Shown piece by piece: positions 52,121-64,000 of a stretch of DNA of 64,000 nt. Position 1 is the stretch's first letter. The number at the start of each line of letters is the position of its first letter. This DNA comes from Wuchereria bancrofti (Eukaryota > Nematoda > Chromadorea > Rhabditida > Onchocercidae). The notes beneath the pieces are model-generated. The model was not told where the DNA came from and did no database searches. It saw only the letters and a program-made list of their open reading frames with translations. A program made the translations under genes and the position numbers. The stretch covers positions 7,362,399-7,426,398 of the forward strand of contig SSBO01000001.1 in assembly GCA_005281725.1 (NCBI GenBank), read 5' to 3'.

Positions 52121-55100
52121 TTAAAATCTTTTATCACGACTATAGCGTGGCGGTTGTGTCCGATAGGCAGGCGTTGAATAGTACATTATCTGTTGAGGAG
52201 TAGAAGGTGGAGAAGGTGGAGAAGCTGACGCAACAATACCGGTAGTTTGACGTAAATTACCATCGATCAAGTATTGCTTCCAGTTGGAACGCAATTCAAT
52301 AGCCGAGTCACGTTCCTATATTTAATTGTGTTTTTATTGTTTGATTAGTTGATCGACTGATTGCATCATTTAAATTATAGCTTATTAGAAATTTTCATGT
52401 CACTAAATATTTTCAAAAAAAAAAATCATCCAATAAATCATTCAAAATATTTGTAGAAGAAAAAAAGATATGGCAATGATTTAAGATTTTAACTTAAAAA
52501 ATTTTGTTTTTTTAAAAAAATTCTAACTCAAATTTATTTTTTTCCTAAAAAATTTAATTAATTTAAAATTTAACCAACCAAAGATCGTTCATCACGTAAA
52601 ATATGTCGTGAAGTAGATGAATGGGACTGTCGCCTTTCTGGTTTTCGTCCATCACAACGTCGTGATTGAATTGGTGAATGTGATTCATGTAAATTTGAAG
52701 ACTGGAATTTCATTAAACTTCAATATTTTTCAATAATAGAGAGAAAGGGGAAATTAGAAAAATTTCTAAAAAAGATTTGTGATAAATAAAAAAATCAAAA
52801 GTAGTAATTAAGAGACAGTTAAATCCTTCAACATCATAAAATGATAATTTAATGCAATAACCAATGATGGCGGTTCCTCATAGATTGATTCATCATTTTG
52901 TGAATGATCCTCGGCTGTCATTCGTCGTCGTTCTCGTCGAGGTGTTTGTCGATTAGATACAGTTATTCGTGGTGATGATGGTAAGCTAAGAGATTTCTGT
53001 AGAAAAAAAAATCAATCTTGAAATTTTGCAAAATAATCTTCACTAATTTTTTTTTAATTATTTAATATTCCTAATTAACGTGTGAATTTTTTAAAGCATT
53101 ATTTACCAATCATTATTAATCAATTTATTTCATTTAATCTATCTCAGAATTGAAATGACTTGTCAAATCAAAACTATTAAAAAAATTGACCTCGCTATTT
53201 TCACGACGACGACTTTTGGTTGATCGATAATTTCCAATACTAACAATTGGGTTCGGTTGATAGGGAAGCACATCAGGAATCAAAGCTGGAGCAACCGTAG
53301 CAGTTACCGGTAAATAACCTGCTGCTTTAGGTGGTAGCAACATACCACGTGTATTTGGTGGCACTGTTAACGCATATGAATATTGTCTAAAAGATTTTTC
53401 ATCAAGTATTATGCAAATTCTTGAAAGATGGTTTTTTAATTCTCAAGTTCTCGATAATTAGAATGTCAATATAATGAATTGTTTATTTCCTAGCTAATTA
53501 AAGTCAACAGGGTTTCTTCTTTTTTTTTGTAATCAGAGAAATCTACATAATCCAATACTCATATCCAATGTATTAATTTCATTGTATCATCATTAATTAA
53601 TATCAATCCCTATCATTTCATAAATTTAAGCTGCTTTAAGTTTAAATTACAGATCAGTCTTTGGAGCAAATCATTTCAAAGTTTTAATGGCTGATGAATT
53701 TTTTTTTGTTGTTGTTGTTTAAATAAATTCATTAAATCTGATAATTCAGTGGAAAAAGTCAAACTTTGTTAAGCCGTTAAGTTGTGAAGTAGCACGACCT
53801 CCGGTTGGTATGTAATAAATGCTACCGGAATCTTCTTCAATATCAAAACAGTAGCAGCAGCACTCATCGCAAATATCCTGCAGCGATGAGCAAAATGATG
53901 GAATTTGCTCGGTGAGAAATATCATCATGCTATAATAATAGAAATTTGAATCGCATAAATGTTATAAATAAAATTTAAAAAAACATAATAAAATTTATGT
54001 TTCAAATTATTTTAGGTTAATCATCAATTAATTTTAATGTTGTTAAACATAACATTAAAAGAGAAACAATTATGTTTTACTGAATGAAAATGAGATTATT
54101 CATCCATTGTACTGAAAAATTGTTTATAAGTTGATGAATAAATGCAAAATCAGACTTAAATTTTATTTCAACAGATCCTAAAATTAAAATTGTTAAAATC
54201 ATCATTAATATTTCATACAAAGAAGTTGACAATTAACGAAGATCAATGATATTATATTATTATTGGTATTGCATTTATTTTTCTTTCTTGAAAGAAATCA
54301 ATAATAAAGAATGATGATATTGGTAGTATATTTATTTATCATCACTATTATCATCAACCTTTGCTAATAATTCTATCAATTATCAGTACTTACTTGGGCA
54401 AGAAAAAGAACAAATGAATGTAAGTAATAAATGAAGTAAGTATTAATATCTTGAAGACATGCATCATCACAGGTAAACCAGATAATAGCAATGGCAGATA
54501 TGTTACAATTGGTACAAAACATGCCAAAGTTATCGGTAGTAAACATGACTGAAAATTTTTTTTTGTTATCAATGAAAATAAAAACTTTCACTTAAATTTC
54601 TAAAGTTTTTTCCTAAAGAATTTGAATGATTTATACTTTATAATTATTTCAATTCTGAACTTGCAAAAATTAAATTTTTTATTTTTAAAAGAAATAAGAA
54701 TATAATAATGACAATGAAAAGAAAAAGAGGAGATAAGAGTATTGAAAATTATCATTTAAACCTGGAAAGAATATCGTACTCGTTGTTCACCAGTTTTTTG
54801 CCTTTTTCCAGCAGTTGCAAAATTGTAACAGAAATAGGAAACAATTGCAGTTGTTAAAGCATTTCCTAAATTTTTACTTCTAATCAATCACTATTGATTA
54901 GGTAGGTAATGAAGTGATAAGAGTAACACTGATAATACAAGTGGAAAAAAGTATAAAATTACAAAAAGATCAACATGTTAATTCAGTAATTTCAGATTAA
55001 CAATCAGTCAATCTTTCATTTTAACATTCAACTAATAAATTTAAAAAAAAGAGAACGATTTGAATTATTTCAATTACTTCACACATTTAATTATTAATTT

Positions 55101-58100
55101 GAAATTGCAAAGAGAAAAATTAAAATTGATTCCATCGAAAATTGAATAGAAAAAATTAAGAAACCAGCCAAAGCCATAAATAAAGTGATGGCATTAATAG
55201 GAATTAACCAATATGTTGCAAAACCAATAACACCAGCAATGACTGATAGATTAGATAATAGTACCAGCACAGTTAGTGATGGTATCCCAAAGAGGAATAG
55301 TGATAAGGTGCAAACACAGCAAAGAAGTAAGCTGAATGCTATGATTATTGTTGACATCACCTAAAATAGTTATTTAATTCTTATAAAATCCTAAATCAAA
55401 TGTGTCCATTCTCTGGTGCCATGGTACTACCGTTTAGTCATTTATCATTTGATATTATTGCTCTTAATTATCCATCCATCACTTAGTACCACGATACGCT
55501 ACTCTTTTAATTATCATGGTACTACTGCTAATTATCCATCAGCTCTTTGGTACCACTGATAATACAGCTCTTTATCCATCTATCGTCCGTTTAATATCAT
55601 TGTTGTTATCGCTGTTTGACAATTTACGTTTCTCTTATCATTTAGCCATTTCTATCATTTTTATAACTAATTCTTGTTCAGTAAATTTAAAAGTTTCTTT
55701 TCTGAAATGTGTAGGATACATAGAAATTATCTTTTACTTATCTTTCAATATCATTTTACTACTATTAGCTACTACTACTATATGCATATATACCATAACA
55801 TCAGCAGGCAAATATTAATGTATTGCTATAAATAGAAAATTTATCCTTAGAATCATAAAATTTGCATTTAAATGAAGTTTTTACCTACCTGTAAATCATG
55901 CTGTATAGCAAAGATAAATGGTGTCTTCACAAACATTGATATACCTGCTGAACGAGCCTTATTCAATAATTCATCAATAACAAATAATCTAAAATTAATA
56001 CTGCATTATTATCATAACAAAAATATTTCCTTTTAAATAATTTTAAAAGAAAAAAAAAGGCGAAAAAATGTTACAATTCTCAACTAACCGTTCCCGAACA
56101 CCTTTAGCTGTTAATTCAATATACATCCGTGAACCAACGATACGTGTTTGAAATTTGTCAAAAATTATGTCATTTCGATATTTTTTATAATTTTCAGCAG
56201 TCAGAAAGACAATACCAACAATTGGCACAAATGTATCCTTAAATTGTTTATAAAGTAAAGCTCTTTGATTGGTTGAAGAAAAAAGAAAAAAATATAATTT
56301 GAAAAAATAAAATTTGAGTTAATTGTCATATATTTTTATAAAAGTTATTGTTGCTCATATCTAATTATGATCATATATAATCTAGTAAAATTAATAATTT
56401 AAGATTGAAACGGAGAAATTGCTATACTCAAATTTGAAATATTTGCGAATAGATGAAACTAAATATGGGTTATCTTAGCAATTTAAATTGCACACATTAT
56501 TTAAGATTAAACAGTCGCATTTGCTATTTTTATTGCAGTATTACATAGTTTTAGAAAAAAATGTTGAAATTTAGGTCTTGTTTGGAAGAAAAACTTATTT
56601 AATTAAAAAAATTCCATAAGACGTAGGAATTGATTTCGCAGATACTTAAATGTTTATTTTGGGCTTTTTTTAATTAGAATTTTAAGAAATATAAATGCTT
56701 GGTAAGTAAAATATAAAATGCCTAAAAATACTCGAATTAATAATTAAATAAGAATGAAACAAGTTTAATAATTTACCGGATTTATATCGTAAATAGTTGT
56801 ACTTTCGAATCGCACAAAATCTTTCAACCAACTCACTGATCTTGTTGCCAACTGATTTTGCTGGAATAATAAAAAAAAAAAATTCCAAATAATAATAATT
56901 GCAAGATATTCCGAATAATAATACTAAAAGAAAAGATTTTCTATCTTTGGAAATAGCAAATAATTCACTATATGTAAATAATATGTAAATAAGTAAAGCC
57001 TGAAGGTAAGTTTATTAATTGCTACTCCATTTTTTGAAATAACAATTATCCAACAATGTATGCATATAAAAATAACAAAAACAATCAAATTGAAATAAAA
57101 TTTGAAAAAAAAATCTTTTTCCTGTTCTAAAGCTAAAATAACTTACAATAGGCCATTCTAGTATTGCCAGAATTTCATCCTTTCGATGTGGATCAAGATA
57201 ATCAATCGGTTCATCAAATACCAATTCAAGAAAATCTTCATATTGACCAAATTCGATACGATAATTTTCAATAAATGTTCGTGATTCACTTTCTTTTGAC
57301 AGGAAATATTCTTCCTTCAGATCTATTCTTAAATTAACAAATAAAATTTTCCTTCTTTATTGCTGACTAATTAATTAATTAGTTAATTATCTGCCTTATA
57401 TTATTGATAATTATTTATATATTATTAATCATGACAAAGTTCGATTAAATAAAAATTTTAAAGTAAACTTTTAAGCTAATTAGTTTTTTCTCTTTTTTTT
57501 CATTTTGTCATACCGAACATCCTTGCATCCCCAAAAAGCAAGCACCAAATAGATTGCAAAAATGAATGCAACCGGACAACGAAGATATGAATTAGCCATT
57601 GCCGCCGCGGTAGCTCTCGAAAATGATGGCTTAGTATCGATAAGCTTTTCATGAAGCATTTCAATGCTTGAATCACTGAATTCATTGATTGTTCTGGCTG
57701 CAACAGCAATAGTTATGAATTGATTTTTAAATTAAGTTTCAAATCACCTTTTTTCATTTTTAAAATAATTTCATTAATTTCATCTACTATTATAGAATAA
57801 TCAATTATTATATGCGTTATGAATGAATTAAATAATAATAAGGAATAAATCATTTTCATAATTTTTTATATTTTTTTAATTCCACTTTTTTGATTAAATT
57901 TAAGTTTGAAAATAAAATAAAAAAAATAAACGAATGTTTTAATTTCAAATTTCAACAATTTCTATTCCTACTACAAGCAATTTCATTTTTTTTTCGTGTT
58001 TTTTGCTTATTTCTCATATTCACGAATTATCAAAAATGCACTAAGTGGTAAACTAAATAATGGAAGTATTAATTCCAGCTTTTTTTTCTTTTGTGTTCAA

Positions 58101-61100
58101 AATATTTGATTGATTATATCGCATCATTCGTTAATGATAATAGGTAATCATAATTAGCATATATATAAGTAGTAATAATAATAATTAATTCAGTTAAGGT
58201 CAAACAAAGAATAAAAAATTGGCACTTTTTTGTTCTTTTTTTAATTTCATACTTTTTAAATATTCCAAAAGAAAAAAAAATTTGGTTTCGTTATTTCATT
58301 TTTTCTTTCGTTCAAAATGACAACTTACGAGCGAAATGTGTATCACCGGAACGAAAGCACTGATACCATTTGACCCCTTTAGTCTCACGACGACCCGCCA
58401 CGTACAGGAATACCGAGAAGAAGAGAAGAGCGAAGATGAGTAAGACAGCGACACCAGCTGCTAACACAAACGACATATATTGCAAGTAAGGACTTTTCGT
58501 CGTTGAACCAATTACTGCTGAAATAATTTGATTATTATTAATTGTTGAAAAAGTTCAATATTTATTAATTATATATTATAAAAAGCAATTTTAGATTAAT
58601 ATTTGTATTATTAGTGATATCATTTGGGAATCATTATTCCATATTCCTTAATTCATTCATTCATTCATTCATTCATTCATTCATTCATTCATTCATTCAT
58701 TCATTCATTCATTCATTCACTTTCTTATTAGTAGAGCAAATAATTAAAATATTTTAGATATTCTCAGGAATCATGAGCAAAAAACTTTTACTTTTTAAAT
58801 TAAATGCTAATTTATTAAAACAAAATAATTTGTACCAATATTCTTTCTTTTATTTAATTAAGTGATCATTAAACTATATTTATAGCTTTAATCGATAATT
58901 TAAAATTTACTCGCTGACATCCTCAAAATTTATTTTTGAAATGATAACATTGTCAATATCGAGATAAGGTAAGATATGGTATTTACCAAAAGAAACGATA
59001 ATGATAAATGCAGTGATTGTAGTACATGGTGCATCCCAGCTTAGGATTAGTGATAATTTTTCCACCGGATCACATGCAACGTTTGAATATTTCGACCACG
59101 TATCTTCCAACGTGAAAAGCATTAATATTCCAATACCTGAATTTTCATCATTAGTATTCCAATATTTGAAATTTCATATTTTTCTTATTCAAGTTATATC
59201 ATTTATTCATCTTGTTTTTTTCAACAAAATTAAATAATAATAATAAACAAAGTAATTAGAATACTGATTTTACATGTCACAAATAATAAAATAATTGCTA
59301 CTTACTCTTGTTGTCATTGTTATAGCATTAATTTTCTCATAAAGTTTAACCTTTAATCCGTTTAAACAATCCGATGCTTTAATTATATGAATGTTACTTT
59401 CTTAAACTTTTTATTAATTACTATTTTATTTTATTAAATGGGAAAATGTTTATCCAAGTATGCAAACACAAATATCGAAAGATTTCAAATAATACCGATA
59501 AGGATAAAGAAGATTGGGAAAACGATCGCATTGACATATCCCACTCCGGTCAGTTGAACAAAAAAACCGGCTAGACAAGAAACAATCAAAATAACACCAA
59601 TAACTAATCCCAGAACCGGTTTACTCTGTAAGGAAACCGGAGCAACTAATCATATGAACAAAAAAAAAAAAATTTATTTTACAGCTATAAAATTATGACC
59701 TCCTTCCAAAAAAAAAAGAAAATTTGGACCATCGTTTGATTGTTTTATGAAATAGAAACAACTAATTTATTAAATTTTTTTATTTATGAAAAATTTTTAA
59801 AATCAACAGCTAAACTTACTGATGAATTAAAAAAAAAAGAGTTTAAGTGTCATTTTATTTTAAAAAATCGAGAAATAAAAAAAAGGCAAAAATCAAAATT
59901 TACAAATGGCATATAACAAATATTTTTCGGTCTTATTTTTGTTTTTCTCGCAAGAAATGTTTTATGTTGTTTTAATAAAATTTAGAAAGAAAGATTATTC
60001 AAAAAAGAATGGTAGAAATTGGAAGTTAAAATAATAAACAGGTATTTGTAAATAAATCATTTTGATACTAAAGAATACAAATAAATAAATGACAATTAGA
60101 CAAAATTAAAAGGATTAATTATGCAAAATAATTAAATGAAATTAATACTTGCAACATGCAAAATATATACCAAAACTTTTTACATTATTCAGTGAAATAC
60201 GCAAAGTGATAAATATGATAGAAATATGCGCATTTGTTTAAACAAAAATGCTACGTTTCTTTTTTTTTTTTCTTTTCTATTACAAATTAATTTTAACATA
60301 AAAGAAATAAACGAAAAAGCATTTTTTTGGTTTTGTTTTTGTTATAATAAATCTTTAGTGTTAAATAATATAAACAAAACAAATTTGACACCATATTTTT
60401 TTTTCAAATTTGACAAAATTAAAGTGGAAATAACAATAAATCATAATTACTTCGATCATTTTATTTTTTATTTTTTTCTTGTTTTGGAAGGATATTGTTT
60501 TTAAATATTGATTACCTGATAGCCATTTGCGCCAAAACTCGCAATCAAACATGTAAGTATAAGAAGAGCTGCAGATGCAATTAGCAAGTAATGCATTGTT
60601 TCTAATCCAGAAATCACTTCATTAACAAATTGATGATATGACCACCAATTGATATCAGCATCTAATGTCTTTTTTATTTCTTCCCGTTTCTCATTCATCT
60701 GCAAATGATTGCTTTTTTTATTTCTTTTTTTTCTATTTATTAATGAAAATCCTAAAGATTAAGTCAAATAACCTTTCCTCTTTATGTTTATTTCATTTGT
60801 TTTTTTTTTTTGTTGTGTTAACTTAACTTTATATTTTAAAGCTTTTCATCTTCTTGTTGCTAATGAAATAAGCAAAATTTGACTGAAAATAAAAAGAATT
60901 TCAATTGTATATTAAAATATTTCTGTTCATGAAATATCAATGTTGTAAAAAAATTTTTGATTAAAAATTATCAACTTATAAATTATGCTTTAAAATGAAA
61001 AAAAAAAATTAGTGTTAAGGGTGTATGTGTGTAGCCATCAGATGGTCATTTAAGTGACCGTCACATACGTCCTCAATATTATCCTTATTGTTTCGATTCT

Positions 61101-63773
61101 CAGAAAATCATGTAACACGTTAAGTATAGCGTACGTGATGGTGATAGAAGATCTATTTCTTTCTTCTCGAACAATCGATAATGATATCAACTCAATTAAT
61201 CAACTAAGTTATGGTCGATCAATATAAGTCATAGTTTTTTCAATTTATTTAGAGCATTCAACTTAAATTCTTGCTATTTTCGCGTCATTTTCTTTTCTAC
61301 AAAAGTTACTTTTCCTTAATTTTCTAAAGAAACATAAATGATTACTGTTAAAATAAATGTGAAGAAAATTCTATAACCTTTCTGATAAATTGTTTTGAAA
61401 ATTCGTCCAAAATTTCTGAACGAAAATTTTCTTTAAGTTTAAAATTTGTTCCTAATGATCGTGCATATGTGACAACACCATCTGCATCTGTTTCCACACC
61501 TGTAGTCACATGATATAATAATAAGTGTAATAAGGGAAGAAGAGAAGAGAGAACTTTGTATAGAAAATAAAACTAACTTTTGTATAGACAGGTAAATTTA
61601 GGTTAAAGTTGAAAGTTTCTAGTTTAATATGATTCATGTGAAAATTCTGAAGTAATTTTGACAATTGTTTCCAGAAAGTAACGATGTGAGAAAAAATGAA
61701 ATAACTGAAATTATACAAACCAAACAAAAATCATATTTATAGTCGATACTTGCAAGCATCAAGAATTATTTTATTTTTATTGCTTCGTTTTGTTTAATTT
61801 GTTTTGTTATTTCTTTAGGAAAAATTTAAAACATCCAGATTTTAGTAATTCTGCAACTTGTTTCTAAAGATGTTTTGCTAATGGCTAAAAAATAATTACT
61901 GTTTAAAAATTAAAAACAAAATAATGTGTGCTTACCACCAATAGTCAGTCCAACAAATAAGCGTGTTAAATTTCCGGTATTTTTGAGTGAAATAATTGAT
62001 TCTGGATAAGTAAGTGTAGTTTTTGGATCACTTTCCAGAATTTGCTGTATAGGATCATCTTTTCCGGTACATGTATCATGACACATTTCCGGCCACTGAA
62101 TGATAATAAATGGATAAATGAAAATGAATGAAAATGCAAAAATAAATCTGCTTTTTTTGCTACTTATTCAGAAACTTAAAGTTTCATAAACATTTTTTTT
62201 GTCATTGAAAAAGTAATAAATAATTTGGTAGTATAAGATAATATATATTATATAATTTAGAAATTTATTAATGAGAATGAAAGGTCTTAAAGTACATAGA
62301 TCAAATAGTTCGAATGTCTAGATCTAGTCCGAATGTCTCTATCAAATAGTCTGCATCACTGATAACTTAACAAGTGGTGAAGCAAATACAGTAATGTTAT
62401 CATAGATGAAGTATTACATAAAGCAGATATTAGATGATATTAAGTGTCTAACGTTTGTATTGTTGCATATAATAACTTATTAAAATGATAATTATAATGA
62501 TAAACTGATTTCAGAATTAAAATTAACAAATTTGTCACTTAAAACCTTTTCAACATAGGCTAAAAATAATACACTGTTTCAGTAATTATGTAATAATATG
62601 CTCTAGAAATTTGCTCTTGAATTACAATTTTTGAAATTCCAGAATTTTCAATCAAATTTTTGATTCATTTTTAAAAGTTTGTTCAAATTTTGCTTAACAA
62701 GAAAAAATTTCATATCATTTATGCTTCAATATAACCGTTAGATTCATTCGTTCATAAGTGACAACAATTGATTTTACTGAATGACTTAATTTTCCGAATG
62801 TATTGATCGAATTTTCGCTAACAATCGAACCACTGAAACGCAATAATTTGAATAATTTGTCACATAAAATTAACAAAAAAAAGAAATGGTATGAAAACGA
62901 TAGATAATAAAACGAACAAAATTCCAGAAAAAAAAAATTTTATTACAATTTTTACAAATTAAAGTGAAATAAAAATCATACAAATTTACTCAATCAGAAA
63001 AGACACAAAAAAATATTCTTACTTTGAACGCATAATTATAGCAAATTCAGCTGGTGAATTACGTCTTATAACGTTATAAGCTTGATTAGAACCATTAAAT
63101 GATAGCATTCCACGTGTTGCAACACGTAGATTGTTATGGCCGGATGCCGGATAATGATCATTGAAACAGGAAACAAACGTTTCAAACGGTAATGAAAGAT
63201 TTAATCGTTTACGGTGTACGATTGGCCCAATTAATGACAGCAATACAAATATGATTGGAAGACACTTAAAAAAAATCTTTCTTTTTTCTCTTTAAATTAT
63301 TAAAGAATTGTAATTTTTATTAATTATAAAATTAATATTAAAGCTAAGGAATAACCAAGAAAAAAAAAAGAGGAATAAAATGAATTAAATATAAATAATT
63401 AAAAAAAAATAAAGAGTAAATGATAAAATGAACACATACTACAAATGAGGCTTTTTTAATCGGTATCGATCGCCCAAAATACCAAAGTGCTCGACGTAGG
63501 CCAGCTTCAGCAAATCGAAATGCATACATCTTATACACTGGTCTTTCTTCTAGAAAAGAAAAAAGAAAGAAAGAAAGAAAAAATTCTTTTTTATTTCAAC
63601 TTAAAAAATTTCCCTATTATCAAATAAAATAAAAAAAGGATCTTTAATTGATAATTATTACCTTTTTTCTTAGTTTCATTTTCATAAATATATTTAACAA
63701 TAGCCAAGTTGATAGGCTTATAATCTTTTGCCGATAGGTATATTCCACCTGGCTTACTAATAACAAACTGCAT
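52121..63773 (-). CDS. Patched-related (PTR) multipass membrane protein, 1153 residues
   Basis: Nematode-expanded family tied to moulting, cuticle and trafficking. The 23 exons: 63773-63662, 63549-63440, 63264-63023, 62832-62736, 62095-61936, 61499-61378, 60698-60516, 59625-59496, 59136-58987, 58517-58329, 57697-57514, 57327-57147, 56860-56777, 56237-56089, 55988-55889, 55360-55165, 54865-54762, 54548-54394, 53929-53765, 53386-53191, 52996-52862, 52701-52579, 52315-52121. All phases agree. First membrane span about 75-89, then a luminal domain, a sterol-sensing-type block (about 310-500), a second luminal domain from CPVAFIFAIYLVLAFWG, a second membrane block (about 732-885), and a Pro/Arg/Ser-rich tail (about 890-1153). 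The family's GVDD-type motif reads GIGILM (386-391). Several donors are weak GTTNNN or GTCAAT. A TGA lies in frame just before the ATG. Which PTR number it matches is unknown. Confidence 0.87.
55419..55595. repeat. Degenerate repeat in a PTR intron
   Basis: Motifs of the type GGTACYACYG and TTATCCATC recur several times at irregular spacing of roughly 35-50 bp inside the intron 55,361-55,888. Confidence 0.5.
58651..58718. repeat. (ATTC)17 tetranucleotide microsatellite
   Basis: Perfect ATTC repeat in the PTR intron between 58,518 and 58,986. Likely to vary in length between individuals. Confidence 0.97.
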
Positions 63774-64000
63774 TATTCACCAAAAACAAAAAAAAAAAGA
63801 AAAAAAAAACGACAACACAAAATTATTTAACTAATCAAAAATGATTAAGAATTGCCCATAGCATAGATGTACAAAATTTTATAACTTCTAAAAATATTTG
63901 AAATATTGAAGAGAATTAATATCTTTTCCTCCTCTTTCTTCTCTATCTCTGTATCATTTCACACTTTCCTTTTTTCTCACTTCTAATTTTGCGGGTATTA
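63774..64000. other. Upstream flank of the PTR gene
   Basis: AT-rich sequence before the PTR start codon (minus strand), with A-rich and pyrimidine-rich tracts. It presumably holds the promoter or a spliced-leader acceptor. No specific motif is called. Confidence 0.4.

Noticed and set aside
53746..53764. TGA at the end of the PTR frame as the true end of the protein
   Set aside because: A phase-correct GTTTGA donor just before it joins to four further exons that stay in frame to a clean stop at 52,121. The shorter form remains possible if the donor is not used.

Overview
The window reads as nuclear DNA of a parasitic nematode, most likely a filarial or other clade III species. It is very AT-rich and dominated by T-, CT- and ATT-rich simple sequence. 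Genes are split by many introns that mostly end in a T-rich tract plus CAG, TAG or AAG. The gene content is nematode-specific: 127-residue major sperm proteins (MSPs), a LET-756-type FGF and a Patched-related (PTR) protein. I could not settle the genus.

Layout. (1) 1-3.5 kb: an MSP cluster with three genes, the first two head-to-head and the first cut by the window edge. (2) 4.56-5.21 kb, minus: a 119-residue Arg/Ser-rich protein that could be a sperm chromatin protein. (3) 5.91-10.18 kb, minus: a complete ten-exon glutamate dehydrogenase (529 residues). (4) 10.2-39.3 kb: a gene desert of simple repeats with one plausible terminal exon near 17.05 kb, a degenerate tandem repeat near 16.2-16.7 kb, a GC-rich purine island near 29.9 kb, and an assembly scar (one N inside a perfect 154-bp duplication) at 34,925. 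(5) About 39.4-45.38 kb, plus: a LET-756-like FGF gene, seven firm exons plus an N-terminal exon whose 5' end is unresolved. (6) 45.4-52.1 kb: mostly intergenic, with weak unproven exon-like pieces. (7) 52.12-63.77 kb, minus: a 23-exon PTR gene (1153 residues). It lacks the acidic relay residues typical of RND-type permeases and carries a long Pro/Arg/Ser-rich tail.

Exons were joined by hand from splice sites and phase. In gdh-1, the PTR gene and the FGF gene every junction keeps frame, which is the main support for those models. Regions 1 and 2 form a plausible sperm neighbourhood (MSP cytoskeleton plus a candidate chromatin protein). GDH is housekeeping nitrogen/carbon metabolism, the FGF is a developmental signal, and the PTR is a membrane protein of the family linked to moulting and cuticle work. 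No operon is evident. I saw no tRNA, rRNA, CRISPR, intact transposon or spliced-leader gene. The most unusual signals are MSP gene conversion with a shared GAG splice acceptor, and the PTR that has lost its proton-relay residues.
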